A stretch of DNA of 64,000 nt from Bog-473 sp963719485 (GTDB taxonomy: Bacteria > Actinomycetota > Acidimicrobiia > Acidimicrobiales > RAAP-2), in contig OY970387.1 of NCBI GenBank assembly GCA_963719485.1, positions 4,402,001 to 4,466,000 on the forward strand. The letters run 5' to 3'. The translations under genes were made by a program, and so were the position numbers. The notes under the pieces were generated by a model. The model saw only the letters and a program-made list of their open reading frames with translations, ran no database searches and was not told the origin of the DNA. Within the stretch, counting starts at the first letter, position 1, and every line of letters begins with the position of its first letter. Of this stretch, positions 43,208-52,227 are shown piece by piece.

Positions 43208-43951
43208 ATGAAGCAGCTCGACGGACGGACGGCCGTGGTCACGGGGGCGGCCAGCGGCATCGGGCTGGCCGTCGTCGAAGCCTTCGTCGGCGAAGGCATG
43301 CGTGTCGTCATGGCCGACATCGACCAGGAGAACCTCCGGGCACAGGCGGCGAGGCTCAGCGATGAGGGCGCAGACGTCCACGCCGTCACCGTCGACGTCC
43401 GGGACCCCGATGCCGTCGAGCGCGTCGGGGCGGCGGCCGTCGAGCGCTTCGGCCAGCTCCATGTGGCCGTGAACAACGCCGGCGTCGTGAATGGCGGCTA
43501 CTCCTGGGAGATCGCGCTCGAGGACTGGCATCGGGTCATCGACATCGACCTGTGGGGCGTCATCCACGGCATCCGCGCCTTCGTCCCGCGCATCTTGGCG
43601 TCCGGCGAGGAGGGACACGTCGTCAACACCGCATCGATGGCGGCGGTCATTGCGCTGGGCCAACTCGGGCCCTATACCGTCGCCAAGCACGGCGTGCTCG
43701 GGCTCTCCGACGTGCTGCGCGCCGAGTTCGAATCGCTGGACGCGCCCGTCGGCGTGAGCGTCGTCATGCCCGGCATGGTCAAGACCGCCATGAACCCCAT
43801 CGGCACCGTGCCGTCGGCCGTCGTGGCGGCCAACGTCGTCGACGCCATCCGCCACGGGCGCCCCTACGTCTTCACCGACGATCACAGCACGAACGACGTG
43901 CAGGAGCGGCTTCAGGCGATCCTCTCGGCGCGGGGCGACGTCATCGGCTGA
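43208..43951 (+). CDS. SDR family oxidoreductase
   Basis: 247 residues, classical short-chain dehydrogenase. Cofactor loop TGAASGIG near the start, MADID for NAD preference, NNAG, Ser in VVNTASMAAV and catalytic YTVAK. Substrate unknown. It is divergent from the membrane sensor with a 76-bp gap. Confidence 0.92.
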   Translation: MKQLDGRTAVVTGAASGIGLAVVEAFVGEGMRVVMADIDQENLRAQAARLSDEGADVHAVTVDVRDPDAVERVGAAAVERFGQLHVAVNNAGVVNGGYSWEIALEDWHRVIDIDLWGVIHGIRAFVPRILASGEEGHVVNTASMAAVIALGQLGPYTVAKHGVLGLSDVLRAEFESLDAPVGVSVVMPGMVKTAMNPIGTVPSAVVAANVVDAIRHGRPYVFTDDHSTNDVQERLQAILSARGDVIG

Positions 43952-44029
43952 GGGCGAGTCGTTTGCAGAGGCGCTGCAACAACCCTCGCGACCCCGGCAA
44001 CGGGAGTGCGTCCGGGGTAGCCTCCCCCG

Positions 44030-45686
44030 ATGCCCGGAGACGAACTCGCCGCCGAGCTGCTGACGTCGTTCCTCGACGGCGACCCTTTGGCCGGGTCGCT
44101 CTACGGCTTCCCCGGCTACGACGAGCTCCTCCCCGACTTCAGCGGCCACGCCGAGAGAGAGCACGCGCGGCGCCTCGCGTCGATCGCCGATCGGGCCGAA
44201 CAGGCCGCCGACGACGGCTTGGGCGAGACCGAGCTGCAGACACTCGACTTCGTCCGCTGCCTGGCCCGGGGCATGGCCGACGCGGCGGCAGTGCCCGTGG
44301 TCGAGTTCACTGTCAGCGACACGTTCGCCTCGCCCGTGGGCGCCGTGCTCATGTCCCTCCCCAAGGTCCAGCTCGACACCGAGGAGCGGAAGGACGGCTA
44401 CCTCTCTCGCTTGCGTGGCCTGCCCGGCATGCTCGCCACGGTGGCGCAGCGTCACGGGGACGGGGCCCGAGCGGGACGCACGCCGGTGGCCCGGCTCGTC
44501 GAATCCGCCATCGCCCAACTCGACCTGATGATCAAGGACCCCACGCTGGGCGCCTTGGCCCGGACCGAGCCTCATGGGGACTTCGCGACCCGCGGTCGCC
44601 GTCGCCATCGACCAGCAGGCGCGACCGGCGCTGGCCGCCTACCGCGACGAGCTGCGCACGTCGGTGCTCCCCGCGTCCCGCGACGACGATCATCCGGGCA
44701 TCTGCTACCTGCCGGACGGCGAGGCGATGTACCGCGCCCTGGCCAGGCAGCACACCTCCATGGACTTCTCCCCCGATGAGCTCCACGCCATGGGCCACGA
44801 GATCGTCGCGGAGGTGCGAGAGGAGATCGTCGAGACCGGGTCCCGCCTCTTCGGCACGACCGACGTGCGGGAGATCTTCGACCGCCTGTCCAACGACCCC
44901 GCACTCCGCTACCAGAGCCGCGAGGAGATGCTCGAGCACGCCCGGCGCGTCGTCGCCACCGCCGAGGCGGAGGCGCCCAAATGGTTCGCCGTGGTCCCCG
45001 ACGTGCCGTGCACGGTCGCGCCGGTCCCCCCGGCGGAAGAGGTCGGCATGACGACCGCCTATTACCTGCCCGGGGCGATCGACGGGTCGCGATCGGGAAC
45101 GTACTACCTCAACACCTCGCAGCCCGAGAAGCGGCACCGCTACGTCGCCGAGGACATCGCGTTCCACGAGGCCGTCCCCGGCCACCACTTCCAGCTCACC
45201 ATCGCGATGGAGTCCAAGGACCTCGTGCCGGCCCGCCAGGTGCTCTACGACACGGCCTGTGCCGAGGGGTGGGGCCTCTACAGCGAGCGGCTGGCCGACG
45301 AGATGGGCCTCTACAGCGACGACCTGGCCCGCATGGGGCTGTTCACCGCCGACTCGTGGAGGGCCAGCCGCCTGGTCGTCGACACGGGCCTGCACTCGTT
45401 GGGCTGGTCGCGCCAGGAGGCAGTGGACTGGATGGCCACGCACACACCGCTCCCCCGCCTGGAGATCGAAGCCGAGATCGACCGTTACATCTCCCTCCCC
45501 GGCCAGGCCCTCGCCTACATGGTGGGGCGGCGCGAGATCATGCGTCTGCGCGCGGCAGCGGCCGAGGACCTCGGGGAGCGGTTCGACCTCCGGGGATTTC
45601 ACGATCTCCTGCTCCGGGTCGGGATCCTCCCCCTCCCGGCGCTGGCGCGCACGGTCGAGCGCTGGGTGCAGCGCCTCGCGTCGTAA
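44030..45686 (+). pseudogene. DUF885 family protein, interrupted by a +1 frameshift
   Basis: The N-terminal part (MPGDELAAELLTSFLDGDPL to DPTLGALARTEPHGDFAT) is in one frame and the rest (AVAVAIDQQARPALAAYRDE onward) in the next; the join is near 44590 in ACCCGCGG. Dropping one C restores a ~550-residue DUF885 protein. The zinc-peptidase-like motif FHEAVPGHHFQ and GLYSERLADEMG are intact in the second part. The family is thought to be metal-dependent hydrolases. Everything else is intact, so I suspect a sequence error. Confidence 0.85.
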
Positions 45687-45695
45687 CGACCGCTG

Positions 45696-46109
45696 CTACG
45701 TCTCGAGCGCGGGGTACTGGTTGCGGATGGCGTCCTCCACCATGTCGACCCACTGCCGGGGCGACCAGTGGCAGGCCTCGGGCCGCGCCGCGATCTCGAG
45801 CTCGAGCGGGATCAGCACGCTCGACTGCAGCTCGCTCAGCGTGAACTCCAGGTCGGTGACGTCGAGCACCTCGTAGGCCAGGTAGGACCGGGCGATGCGC
45901 CAGCTGCGGCTCGAGCGCCGGGGCCGGTAGGGCCGGACGATGCATTCGCCGATCTGCCGCGCGCTGCCATGGGCCAGCAGGTTCATCCAGGCCCAGACCG
46001 GGACGTCCATGCCCTTGTCGTCCCAGTACTCCGCCAGGGTCCCGTCGAGGAACCTCTCGCACTCCAGGGCGATGGTGCCGCAGCCTCTGTGATGCTCCCG
46101 CATGTGCAC
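45696..46109 (-). CDS. Hypothetical protein
   Basis: 137 residues from GTG 46109 (AGGGGAG five bases upstream); ATG 46127 or 46103 are alternatives. Soluble, Trp-rich (WDDKGMDVPVWAWMNLLAHG), ending VEDAIRNQYPALET. I recognise no family. It converges on the DUF885 gene with a 9-bp gap. Confidence 0.65.
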   Translation of the reverse strand: MHMREHHRGCGTIALECERFLDGTLAEYWDDKGMDVPVWAWMNLLAHGSARQIGECIVRPYRPRRSSRSWRIARSYLAYEVLDVTDLEFTLSELQSSVLIPLELEIAARPEACHWSPRQWVDMVEDAIRNQYPALET

Positions 46110-46249
46110 GTGAACTCCCCTCAGCATCGGCCGCCCCCTCCGCCGGGGGCAGACGCCGATGTCCTCATTGTGGAGCCGTTGTCACGCGACCATTAGAGGC
46201 GAAGGTCCTCATGTGGCCGGCCGCGGGCGGGTCACCCCCCATTCCGTCC

Positions 46250-46732
46250 TCAGGCACGGGCCGGGACGGAAGCGGTCGAGACGGCCCGCCCGGCCAGGAT
46301 CACCCCGAAGAGGCACACGGCCGTGACATGGATGGCGGTGCACCACAGGCAGATGGCGCCGATGCGGAAGAGCTCCACGTACACGAGGTAGAGCACCATG
46401 ACGGCCCCGGCGCCCGAGACGGCCAGACGGGCGCCGTCGACCCAGCCGGCCCGGGGGCGCCAGGCCCAGGGCACGGTCAGTCCGGCCATCACGACGGCCC
46501 AGACCAGGCCGAGCACGGCCAGCGGGACGCCGAGCACCACGGACCACGAGCTCGTGGTCACCAGCGTGCAGTTGACGATGCCCGTATCGGGGCAGGCGAG
46601 CGCGGTGGGGTCGGTGTAGTGGGTCACCGTGAGGTACGACGCGATGCCCACGGCGACCAGTGCGAGCCCGAGCGACGTGAGCGGCACCCAGCCGTGGACC
46701 TGCCGGGTCGTGCGTGGCACCGGCATCGTCAC
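46250..46732 (-). CDS. Vitamin K epoxide reductase (VKOR) family protein
   Basis: 160 residues with about four to five helices. The quinone-linked active site is CLWC near residue 129, and the loop cysteines are in DTGIVNCTLVTTSSWSVVLG. Bacterial VKORs replace DsbB, reoxidising a thioredoxin-like partner. It overlaps the thioredoxin-fold DUF929 gene by four bases (ATGA), a strong sign that the two are a disulfide-forming pair in the envelope. Confidence 0.9.
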   Translation of the reverse strand: MTMPVPRTTRQVHGWVPLTSLGLALVAVGIASYLTVTHYTDPTALACPDTGIVNCTLVTTSSWSVVLGVPLAVLGLVWAVVMAGLTVPWAWRPRAGWVDGARLAVSGAGAVMVLYLVYVELFRIGAICLWCTAIHVTAVCLFGVILAGRAVSTASVPARA

Positions 46733-47692
46733 GCCCCCAGCTTCTGGGCGATCGCCGCGATGGCCGCCGAGTCACCCACGCTGCTGGGTTGGTTGCCGGT
46801 GACGGTGGTGATGGCGGCCGTGATGTCGTTCGCCGCCCCGTCGATCGCCTTCGCCACCGCGCTGGTGGGGTTCTGCAGCTGGGCAGCGATCTGGCTGCGC
46901 GACAAGCCCTGCAGCACCTGGGGCGAGAAGCTCGCACCGATGACGACGTAGCGGTTGGCGATGTCGAGGAACGGGATGCTGCCCTGCGGGTCGTCCTTCG
47001 CGATCAGCGCGCTCTGCGCCGCCGTCGGCGTCTGGAGAGCCTGGTAGGTGCCTCCCACCGGCTGGTTCGTGGCTTCCTCGACGGCCTGGAAATGGACGTA
47101 GGGGCTCGAATAGGTCGACCCGTAGAACGAGAGGGTCTGCGTGTCGGGATAGACGTCGGAGTCCGACGAGTGCGTCCCTGACAGGTTCGAGAACGTCCCG
47201 AAGCGCGACAGCGCGACCGCCAGCGACCACCGTTCGGCGGCGCAGTACGGGCAGTACTCGGCGCCGATGTAGGTGATCAGCGGCTTGCCGTCCGCTGCCC
47301 GCCCGACGGCGCCGCTCCCCGTCTTGGTGGGCGGGAGGACCGATCCGGGACTGCCGACGGCGTCGAGCGTCGCGGCCGGGACCGACAGTGCGGCCACCAC
47401 GGCCGGGGACAGCGCGGTGGTGCCGGGGTCGGCGGTCGCCGACGATCCACCCGTCGTCAGGTGCGACGACGCCGCGGCGGAAGGTCCGGAGTTGCCGGCC
47501 ACCTTGATCACGACGAGGGTGGCGATGGCCGTCACGACCAGCAGCGCCGGCACCAGCGCAGCCAGGACCGGATGCCGGGTGCGGAACCGGTCGCGGTGCG
47601 GGCCGGGGGTGGACGTGGACTGCTTGGACGTGGACTGCTTCTTCGATGTGGGGGCGCGCCGATCGCGACGGCCGGTTTTGGGATTTCGACAT
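46729..47692 (-). CDS. DUF929 thioredoxin-like extracytoplasmic protein (frameshifted near N-terminus)
   Basis: Body: basic Lys/Ser/Thr-rich segment, one membrane anchor (VLAALVPALLVVTAIATLVV), a Ser/Thr linker, then DUF929 with redox motif YIGAEYCPYCAAERWSLAVA. The well-formed start is ATG 47692 behind AGGAGA (MSKSQNRPSRSAR), but its frame leads away from the body; removing one base of a five-G (plus strand) run near 47650 joins the two as SARPTSKKQSTSKQ. Thus either a sequence error or a real break of the start. Likely partner of VKOR. Confidence 0.85.
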
Positions 47693-47845
47693 GGTGTTCT
47701 CCTGTGATTGGACCGAGGCGGCGACAGGGCGCTCAACCTCGGGAGGCTCGATGCAGAGGCGCCGGATGGGCCTCCGGGAAGTGGTGCGGGCGCGCCCCGG
47801 GCCCACCTTCGGGCGTGCAGGGGGGCGCGTGAAGCGCAGTTCGAG

Positions 47846-48190
47846 CTAGGAGAACTTCGGTGGGTGGAACAGCGGGTCGCGGGCGCCGTCAGGGAGCAGG
47901 ACGGCCTGCACCCTCCGGCGGCGGATGCCGGCGACGGCCGCCGCGGCCGCCGCGAGGCCCGCGACCACCACGGCCAGCGCGACGCCTGGCGAGGGTGCCG
48001 CCGGTGCCGGGCTGCCCTTCCCGCAGGTGGCGTCGCCGCAGTTCAGCGGGATGGAAAGGGGGGCTTCGGCGACCCGCATCGCCTGCGTGGTGGCCTCGCC
48101 GGCCGCGGACAGCGCGCCGTGGGGCATGAAGCCGCCGACGACCGCGGCGGCAATGATCGCCACCAGGCCGACCCGCCACCGCAGAGACAT
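47846..48190 (-). CDS. Small envelope protein of unknown function
   Basis: 114 residues. N-terminal helix (RVGLVAIIAAAVVGGFMPHG) may be a signal anchor; a second helix (PGVALAVVVAGLAAAAAAVA) is followed by a basic stop-transfer RRRR. Two cysteines between them (NCGDATCGKG) could form a disulfide outside the membrane. Position next to the VKOR/DUF929 pair makes it a possible substrate. The start has only a weak GGAG. Confidence 0.55.
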   Translation of the reverse strand: MSLRWRVGLVAIIAAAVVGGFMPHGALSAAGEATTQAMRVAEAPLSIPLNCGDATCGKGSPAPAAPSPGVALAVVVAGLAAAAAAVAGIRRRRVQAVLLPDGARDPLFHPPKFS

Positions 48191-48237
48191 GGCTCCAGGT
48201 TACGGGGACCGGATAAAGGTCCGATAAGAGCCAGCTG

Positions 48238-48414
48238 TTACTTGGGGTCGCCGCCCAGCTCGACGTCCCGTCGCAGCACGTGGGCCGAGCGAGCCGCCCC
48301 CACGGGCACCCGCTCGAAGGCCGCCGTCACCCGTCGGTGCCACATGGTGTACCAGGTCACGAAGCCGGCGACGAACAACCCGACCGATCCCAGGACCACC
48401 GTGATCTCTGCCAC
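48238..48414 (-). CDS. Small single-pass membrane protein
   Basis: 58 residues from GTG 48414, nine bases from GGAGGAG; ATG 48423 sits too close to that site. One helix (ITVVLGSVGLFVAGFVTWYT) then a basic segment (MWHRRVTAAFERVPVGAARS). No family recognised. Confidence 0.5.
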   Translation of the reverse strand: MAEITVVLGSVGLFVAGFVTWYTMWHRRVTAAFERVPVGAARSAHVLRRDVELGGDPK

Positions 48415-48574
48415 TTCGCCCATCTCCTCCGTCTGCGCCCTTCCGGCGGCCACTCCTCCGCCCTCCGTCCCCCGGAGACCGCACACCTGTCGGAAACCCA
48501 GTGTGCGGGCGAGGGATCACCCGGGCCAGGGACGAAAGTCCCGTTCCCGGTCCCGTTCGCGGTATCGGCGCGCG

Positions 48575-49936
48575 CTAGGCCGTACCTGAGGGCACCGTCG
48601 GGCCCGGGTCGGACACGTTGCGCGCCCAGGCCACCACCAGTTGCAGGAGTCCGAGATACACCGCCAGCACGATCACGATGACCAGCAGGCTCCACCCGGT
48701 CAGGTTCCCGGCGAAGACGAGGATGAGCCCCGCCACGATCACGCCGAGGATGCGCATGCCGCCGACGTGCTCGACGATCCAGCCACCCGTTCGACGCACC
48801 CGCTCCGAACCGGCCGCGGCCCGCCCGGTGCCCGACGAGAGTGCGTGGGCCTGGGCGCCCACCCAGTGGCCACCCTTGGCACACGTGGAGCGGATCCACA
48901 CCGCGTAGCGTGCCGGCCCGGCCAGCCAGGCCCCCAAGGCGATCAGCACGAACACGAGCAGCGTCCAGCGCAGGTCCGTCTTGAGGAACCGCAGCACGGT
49001 GTCCCAGACGGCGGCGGCCGCCTGGGTGTTGAAGCCACCCCCGGCGGCCTGGTTGAGGAAGGTGACGCGCCCCAGCGACAGCCCGGCCAAGAGGAGAAGG
49101 GTGACCAGGGACACCCCGATCGCCAGCCGCAGCAGCGTCTTGCGGTGCTCAATGGCGAGCACCACCGAGAGGATCGCCAGCACGAGGGCGATGATGGGGA
49201 TGACCCACTTGAGCTTGACGATCAGGTTGAACACGCCGGAGAACTTCGAGACCTGCTGCTGGGTCACGACGGTGAACGTCAGACCATTCGCGACGGTCTT
49301 GACCGGGTTGAACAGCGTCACGCCGTGAGAGTTCGCCTTCGCGACCAGATTGTTGAGCGCGGGCGAAAGGTTGAGGACGATCGCGCCGTTCTTGGTGAAT
49401 TTCGACTGCAGCGGTGTCTGCTTGCCGGTCAGGACGTTGATCACTGCGGCATGGCTGTGCCGGTTCAGCGTGTCCCACAGCTGGCCGAACTTCGGGCTCG
49501 AGAAGAACTTGACCGCCAGTCCTTCGACGTAGGTGTGGACCGCGTTGACGACCGGCGCCACGAGCGGCTTCGCCTTCGGCGGCAACTCTTGCGTGACCTT
49601 GTTCTGCACGGTGTGGGTCGAGAAGAGCGCGTCGGTCGCCCTCACCGCGAGACGATCGACGATCACCTGGTTGCGCGCCAACGGCGCCATGGTGGCGACG
49701 TACTGATCCGTATCGGTGACGGTCCGGATCGCCCACACCGAGATCACGGACACCGGGATCAAGATCGACGCCAGCACGACGAGCACCCACGCCGAGATGC
49801 GCCGGGGCAGGTGCCCGCGACGCGTCTTCGTCTTGGCCGGCGCCGCCGGTTCTGCCGCGCTTTCCGGCGTCGTGGGCGGTTCGGACTCGACCTCACCGGC
49901 CCCGTCAGGCTGCATCTGCGGTCCCGTCTCGCTCAT
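48575..49936 (-). CDS. Conserved multi-domain membrane protein of unknown function
   Basis: 453 residues. Acidic, Pro/Glu-rich N-terminus, then a helix (ISAWVLVVLASILIPVSVIS), a ~180-residue extracytoplasmic domain (DTDQYVATMAPLARNQVIVD ... VTQQQVSKFSGVFNLIVKLK), and about five more helices to the end (ILGVIVAGLILVFAGNLTGW). Proteins of this layout are common in actinobacteria and lack a defined role. ATG 49936 has AAGG upstream; a start seven codons earlier is possible. Confidence 0.78.
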   Translation of the reverse strand: MSETGPQMQPDGAGEVESEPPTTPESAAEPAAPAKTKTRRGHLPRRISAWVLVVLASILIPVSVISVWAIRTVTDTDQYVATMAPLARNQVIVDRLAVRATDALFSTHTVQNKVTQELPPKAKPLVAPVVNAVHTYVEGLAVKFFSSPKFGQLWDTLNRHSHAAVINVLTGKQTPLQSKFTKNGAIVLNLSPALNNLVAKANSHGVTLFNPVKTVANGLTFTVVTQQQVSKFSGVFNLIVKLKWVIPIIALVLAILSVVLAIEHRKTLLRLAIGVSLVTLLLLAGLSLGRVTFLNQAAGGGFNTQAAAAVWDTVLRFLKTDLRWTLLVFVLIALGAWLAGPARYAVWIRSTCAKGGHWVGAQAHALSSGTGRAAAGSERVRRTGGWIVEHVGGMRILGVIVAGLILVFAGNLTGWSLLVIVIVLAVYLGLLQLVVAWARNVSDPGPTVPSGTA

Positions 49937-50012
49937 CTGGGCCTTCTCACGCCCCAATGCCTAGTTCCATTTCGACTGGTGCGCACGCGTTTCACGGTGT
50001 ACGACTGGTGTC

Positions 50013-50195
50013 GTGGAACGGAGGGAAAGCACGTCGAGAGGCCTGCGTCTGGTCGTACTCAGCGCAATCTCGGGATTCATGGCTCCGCTGGTGTTCGTGA
50101 GCGTGATCGTCCTGCGCAAAACCGAGCGCCGCGTCAACGCCCACTACAACCACTGGAACAAGCGCGTCCAGCGCGAGATCTCCCGCTGGACCTGA
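50013..50195 (+). CDS. Possible 60-residue membrane peptide
   Basis: GTG start; one helix (LRLVVLSAISGFMAPLVFVS) flanked by basic residues. No ribosome site is visible. The last codons overlap a 26-bp near-perfect palindrome, so this could be a chance frame. It fills the 305-bp gap between the membrane protein and the VOC gene. Confidence 0.3.
   Translation: MERRESTSRGLRLVVLSAISGFMAPLVFVSVIVLRKTERRVNAHYNHWNKRVQREISRWT
50166..50191. repeat. 26-bp near-perfect palindrome
   Basis: Arms GTCCAGCG and CGCTGGAC enclose CGAGATCTCC, with one symmetric mismatch pair. Stem strength suggests an operator or a hairpin 50 bp upstream of the VOC start at 50242; no T-tract follows, so an intrinsic terminator is less likely. 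Confidence 0.5.
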
Positions 50196-50241
50196 GGAGA
50201 GCCCCCAATCGAGGGCGCCCTGCGTTGTCTACGCTGACGCG

Positions 50242-50742
50242 ATGCTGACCGGCATGGCCCACACGGCGGTCTGCGTCCCCGACGTCGAGGAAGCCACCCG
50301 GTGGTATGCCGAAGTCCTCGGCCTCCGGGTGCTCTCGCCCCCCTACCGCATGGAGGGGACGGAGATCGAGCGGGACATGGGCGAGCTCGTGCCGTCACCG
50401 GTGGTCGTGCACGCGGCCATCGTGGGCTTCGAGGGGGACGACCGCGTCATCGAGCTGATCGAGTATCCGGCGGCCGGCGTCGCTCCGCCGGAAACCGGAC
50501 GCCCCTCCGTCACCCGGGTCGGCATCACCCACATCGGCATGCTGTGCGACGACGTCAGCGGGACGAGATCCGAGCTCGAGGGTCGCGGCGTGGATTTCCT
50601 GACCGCCGGGATCGCCGACGTGGCGGGGCTGAAGACGACCTGGTGCTGTGACCCCTGGGGGACGGTCATCATCCTCCTGGAGAAGAGTCAGGACACCCGG
50701 CCCTACTGGGGTCAATGGATGGCTTCGACGCGGGAGAAGTGA
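50242..50742 (+). CDS. VOC (glyoxalase-like) family protein
   Basis: 166 residues: AHTAVCVPDVEEATRWYAEV, VVHAAIVGFEGDDRVIELIE, THIGMLCDDVSGTRSELEGR, CCDPWGTVIILLEK. Two betaalphabetabetabeta modules with His/Glu ligand positions conserved, as in methylmalonyl-CoA epimerase/glyoxalase relatives. Substrate unknown. Confidence 0.88.
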   Translation: MLTGMAHTAVCVPDVEEATRWYAEVLGLRVLSPPYRMEGTEIERDMGELVPSPVVVHAAIVGFEGDDRVIELIEYPAAGVAPPETGRPSVTRVGITHIGMLCDDVSGTRSELEGRGVDFLTAGIADVAGLKTTWCCDPWGTVIILLEKSQDTRPYWGQWMASTREK

Positions 50743-50818
50743 CAATCCGCCACAAAAATTCACATTCGTGCCCACAAAGATGTGCATACATGGGTGCGCG
50801 TCGGCCACAATGGGCGCC

Positions 50819-51316
50819 ATGAACAAGCGAGAACTAGCAAAAGCGGTCGCGGTCCAGTCCGACGTCGAGTTGAAGACGGTCATCACCGTCATCGATGGAT
50901 TCACCGATGTCGTCACTGCCGTCGTCTCGAAGGGTGAGCCGGTCTCCATCCCCGGCTTCGCCAAATTCGTCAAGGTCAACCGCGCGGCGCGCATGGGTCG
51001 GAACCCGGCCACGGGCGAGGCCATCAAGATCAAGGCCTCCAAGAAGGCGCGCATCACGCCGGTGAAGGCGTTCAAGGACGCCGTCCTGGCTCCGGCCACT
51101 GCGCCCAAGCTGGTCAAGGGTGCGTACCCGACCAGCGACGCCGCCGTCGCCGCCGCCGGCAAGTCGGCCGCACCGGCCGCGGCCAAGGTTCCGGCTCGGG
51201 CCACGAAGAAGGCACCGGCCCGCAAGACCACCGCGCGCAAGGCTCCCGCCAAGCGGGCCCCGGCGCGGAAGGCCCCGGCCCGGCGGGCTCCCGCCAAGAG
51301 GACTGCAAAGAGGTAG
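50819..51316 (+). CDS. hup: HU-family histone-like DNA-binding protein with basic C-terminal tail
   Basis: 165 residues. HU fold at 1-90: MNKRELAKAVAVQSDVELKT, VSIPGFAKFVKVNRAARMGR (with RNPATGEAIKIKASK as the DNA-binding arm). The C-terminal ~60 residues are Lys/Ala/Pro/Arg repeats (KKAPARKTTARKAPAKRAPA), as in mycobacterial HupB. Such tails bind DNA non-specifically and are modified. ATG 50819 is preferred; ATG 50810 adds MGA. The upstream 70 bp is AT-rich for this genome and probably the promoter. Confidence 0.93.
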   Translation: MNKRELAKAVAVQSDVELKTVITVIDGFTDVVTAVVSKGEPVSIPGFAKFVKVNRAARMGRNPATGEAIKIKASKKARITPVKAFKDAVLAPATAPKLVKGAYPTSDAAVAAAGKSAAPAAAKVPARATKKAPARKTTARKAPAKRAPARKAPARRAPAKRTAKR

Positions 51317-51398
51317 TGAGGGGGGAGCTGCCGATCGGGCGGCCCCCACTCCCCGGCCCCTCGCCGATCGGCCCCTCGCGGCGCCACACCCCGACCGG

Positions 51399-51578
51399 TT
51401 GTCACCGGACGATGCCGCCTACCCGGAGATCTTCGAGGCCCACGCCGCGGCCCTGCGCGCCGGGGCCGACGTCTATGTCGACCCACGCTCGGGGTTGACC
51501 GTCCTCACCGCGGGCTACCTCGCCCGGCGGGGCTCCTGCTGCGACTCGGGCTGCCGGCACTGCCCGTACCTCTCGTGA
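51399..51578 (+). CDS. DUF5522 family protein (start uncertain)
   Basis: The family signature is clear: AYPEIFEAHAAALRAGADVY, DPRSGLTVLTAGYLARRG and the C-terminal SCCDSGCRHCPY, a cysteine-rich end. The only start codon in frame is TTG 51399; relatives begin earlier with PHPDRL, and those residues are encoded just upstream without a start codon. So the N-terminus may be wrong. The gene follows HU. Confidence 0.7.
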   Translation: MSPDDAAYPEIFEAHAAALRAGADVYVDPRSGLTVLTAGYLARRGSCCDSGCRHCPYLS

Positions 51579-51650
51579 GCACCGATGGTCCGCGGGCATG
51601 GCCGTATGCTCCAGATCTGCTGCACTCGGCACGCACGGAACGGTCACGGC

Positions 51651-52178
51651 ATGAGCGACACCGCACAAGGTCCCGGTTGGTGGTTGGCCTCCGACGGACG
51701 CTGGTACCCGCCCGAGCTGTGGACCGGGCCACCCGACACCGGCCCGCCCACCACGCCGTCACACCCCACGCAAGCGCCCTTCTCCGGTGCGGCGGGGACG
51801 GTCCCGCAGGGACAGCCGGTCTACGGCCAGTACGAGGCGTCCGGCCGGTACGTGCCCTCCGGCCAGTACGTGCCCTCCGGCCAAGGCGCGCCTCCCTACG
51901 CCTACGGCCTGTCCGTGCAGCAGAAGACCAACGGGCTGGCCATCGCCTCGCTCATCTGCTCGTGCGCAGGACTGTTCCTGCTTCCCGCCATTCTCGGCGT
52001 CGTCTTCGGCTTCGTCGCCCGCACCCAGATCAAGCGGTCCAACGGTCTGCAGAAAGGCGACGGGCTCGCCATCGCCGGCATCATCGTCGGGTTCGGTTGG
52101 CTGGCGCTCCTCGTCCTGGGGATCGCGCTCAGCGCCAGCACCGACAACAGCTCCGGCGCCATCGGCCTCTTCACCTAG
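51651..52178 (+). CDS. DUF4190-containing membrane protein with GWW-DGRWYPPE N-terminus
   Basis: 175 residues. N-terminal GPGWWLASDGRWYPPE is a DUF2510-like motif common in Acidimicrobiia proteins. A Gly/Tyr/Pro-rich linker with tandem SGRYVPSGQYVPSG follows, and then two helices of DUF4190 (TNGLAIASLICSCAGLFLLP, GDGLAIAGIIVGFGWLALLV). The role is unknown. It precedes the dehydrogenase by 49 bp, with a repeated TTCACCGA sequence between. Confidence 0.82.
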   Translation: MSDTAQGPGWWLASDGRWYPPELWTGPPDTGPPTTPSHPTQAPFSGAAGTVPQGQPVYGQYEASGRYVPSGQYVPSGQGAPPYAYGLSVQQKTNGLAIASLICSCAGLFLLPAILGVVFGFVARTQIKRSNGLQKGDGLAIAGIIVGFGWLALLVLGIALSASTDNSSGAIGLFT

Positions 52179-52227
52179 AAGTCCGTTCACCGAGAAGCCC
52201 CTTCACCGACAAGCAAGGAGCGTACGA

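Noticed and set aside
44574..45686. Second part of DUF885 as an independent gene
   Set aside because: It begins in mid-domain without a ribosome site; the first frame supplies the missing N-terminal part.
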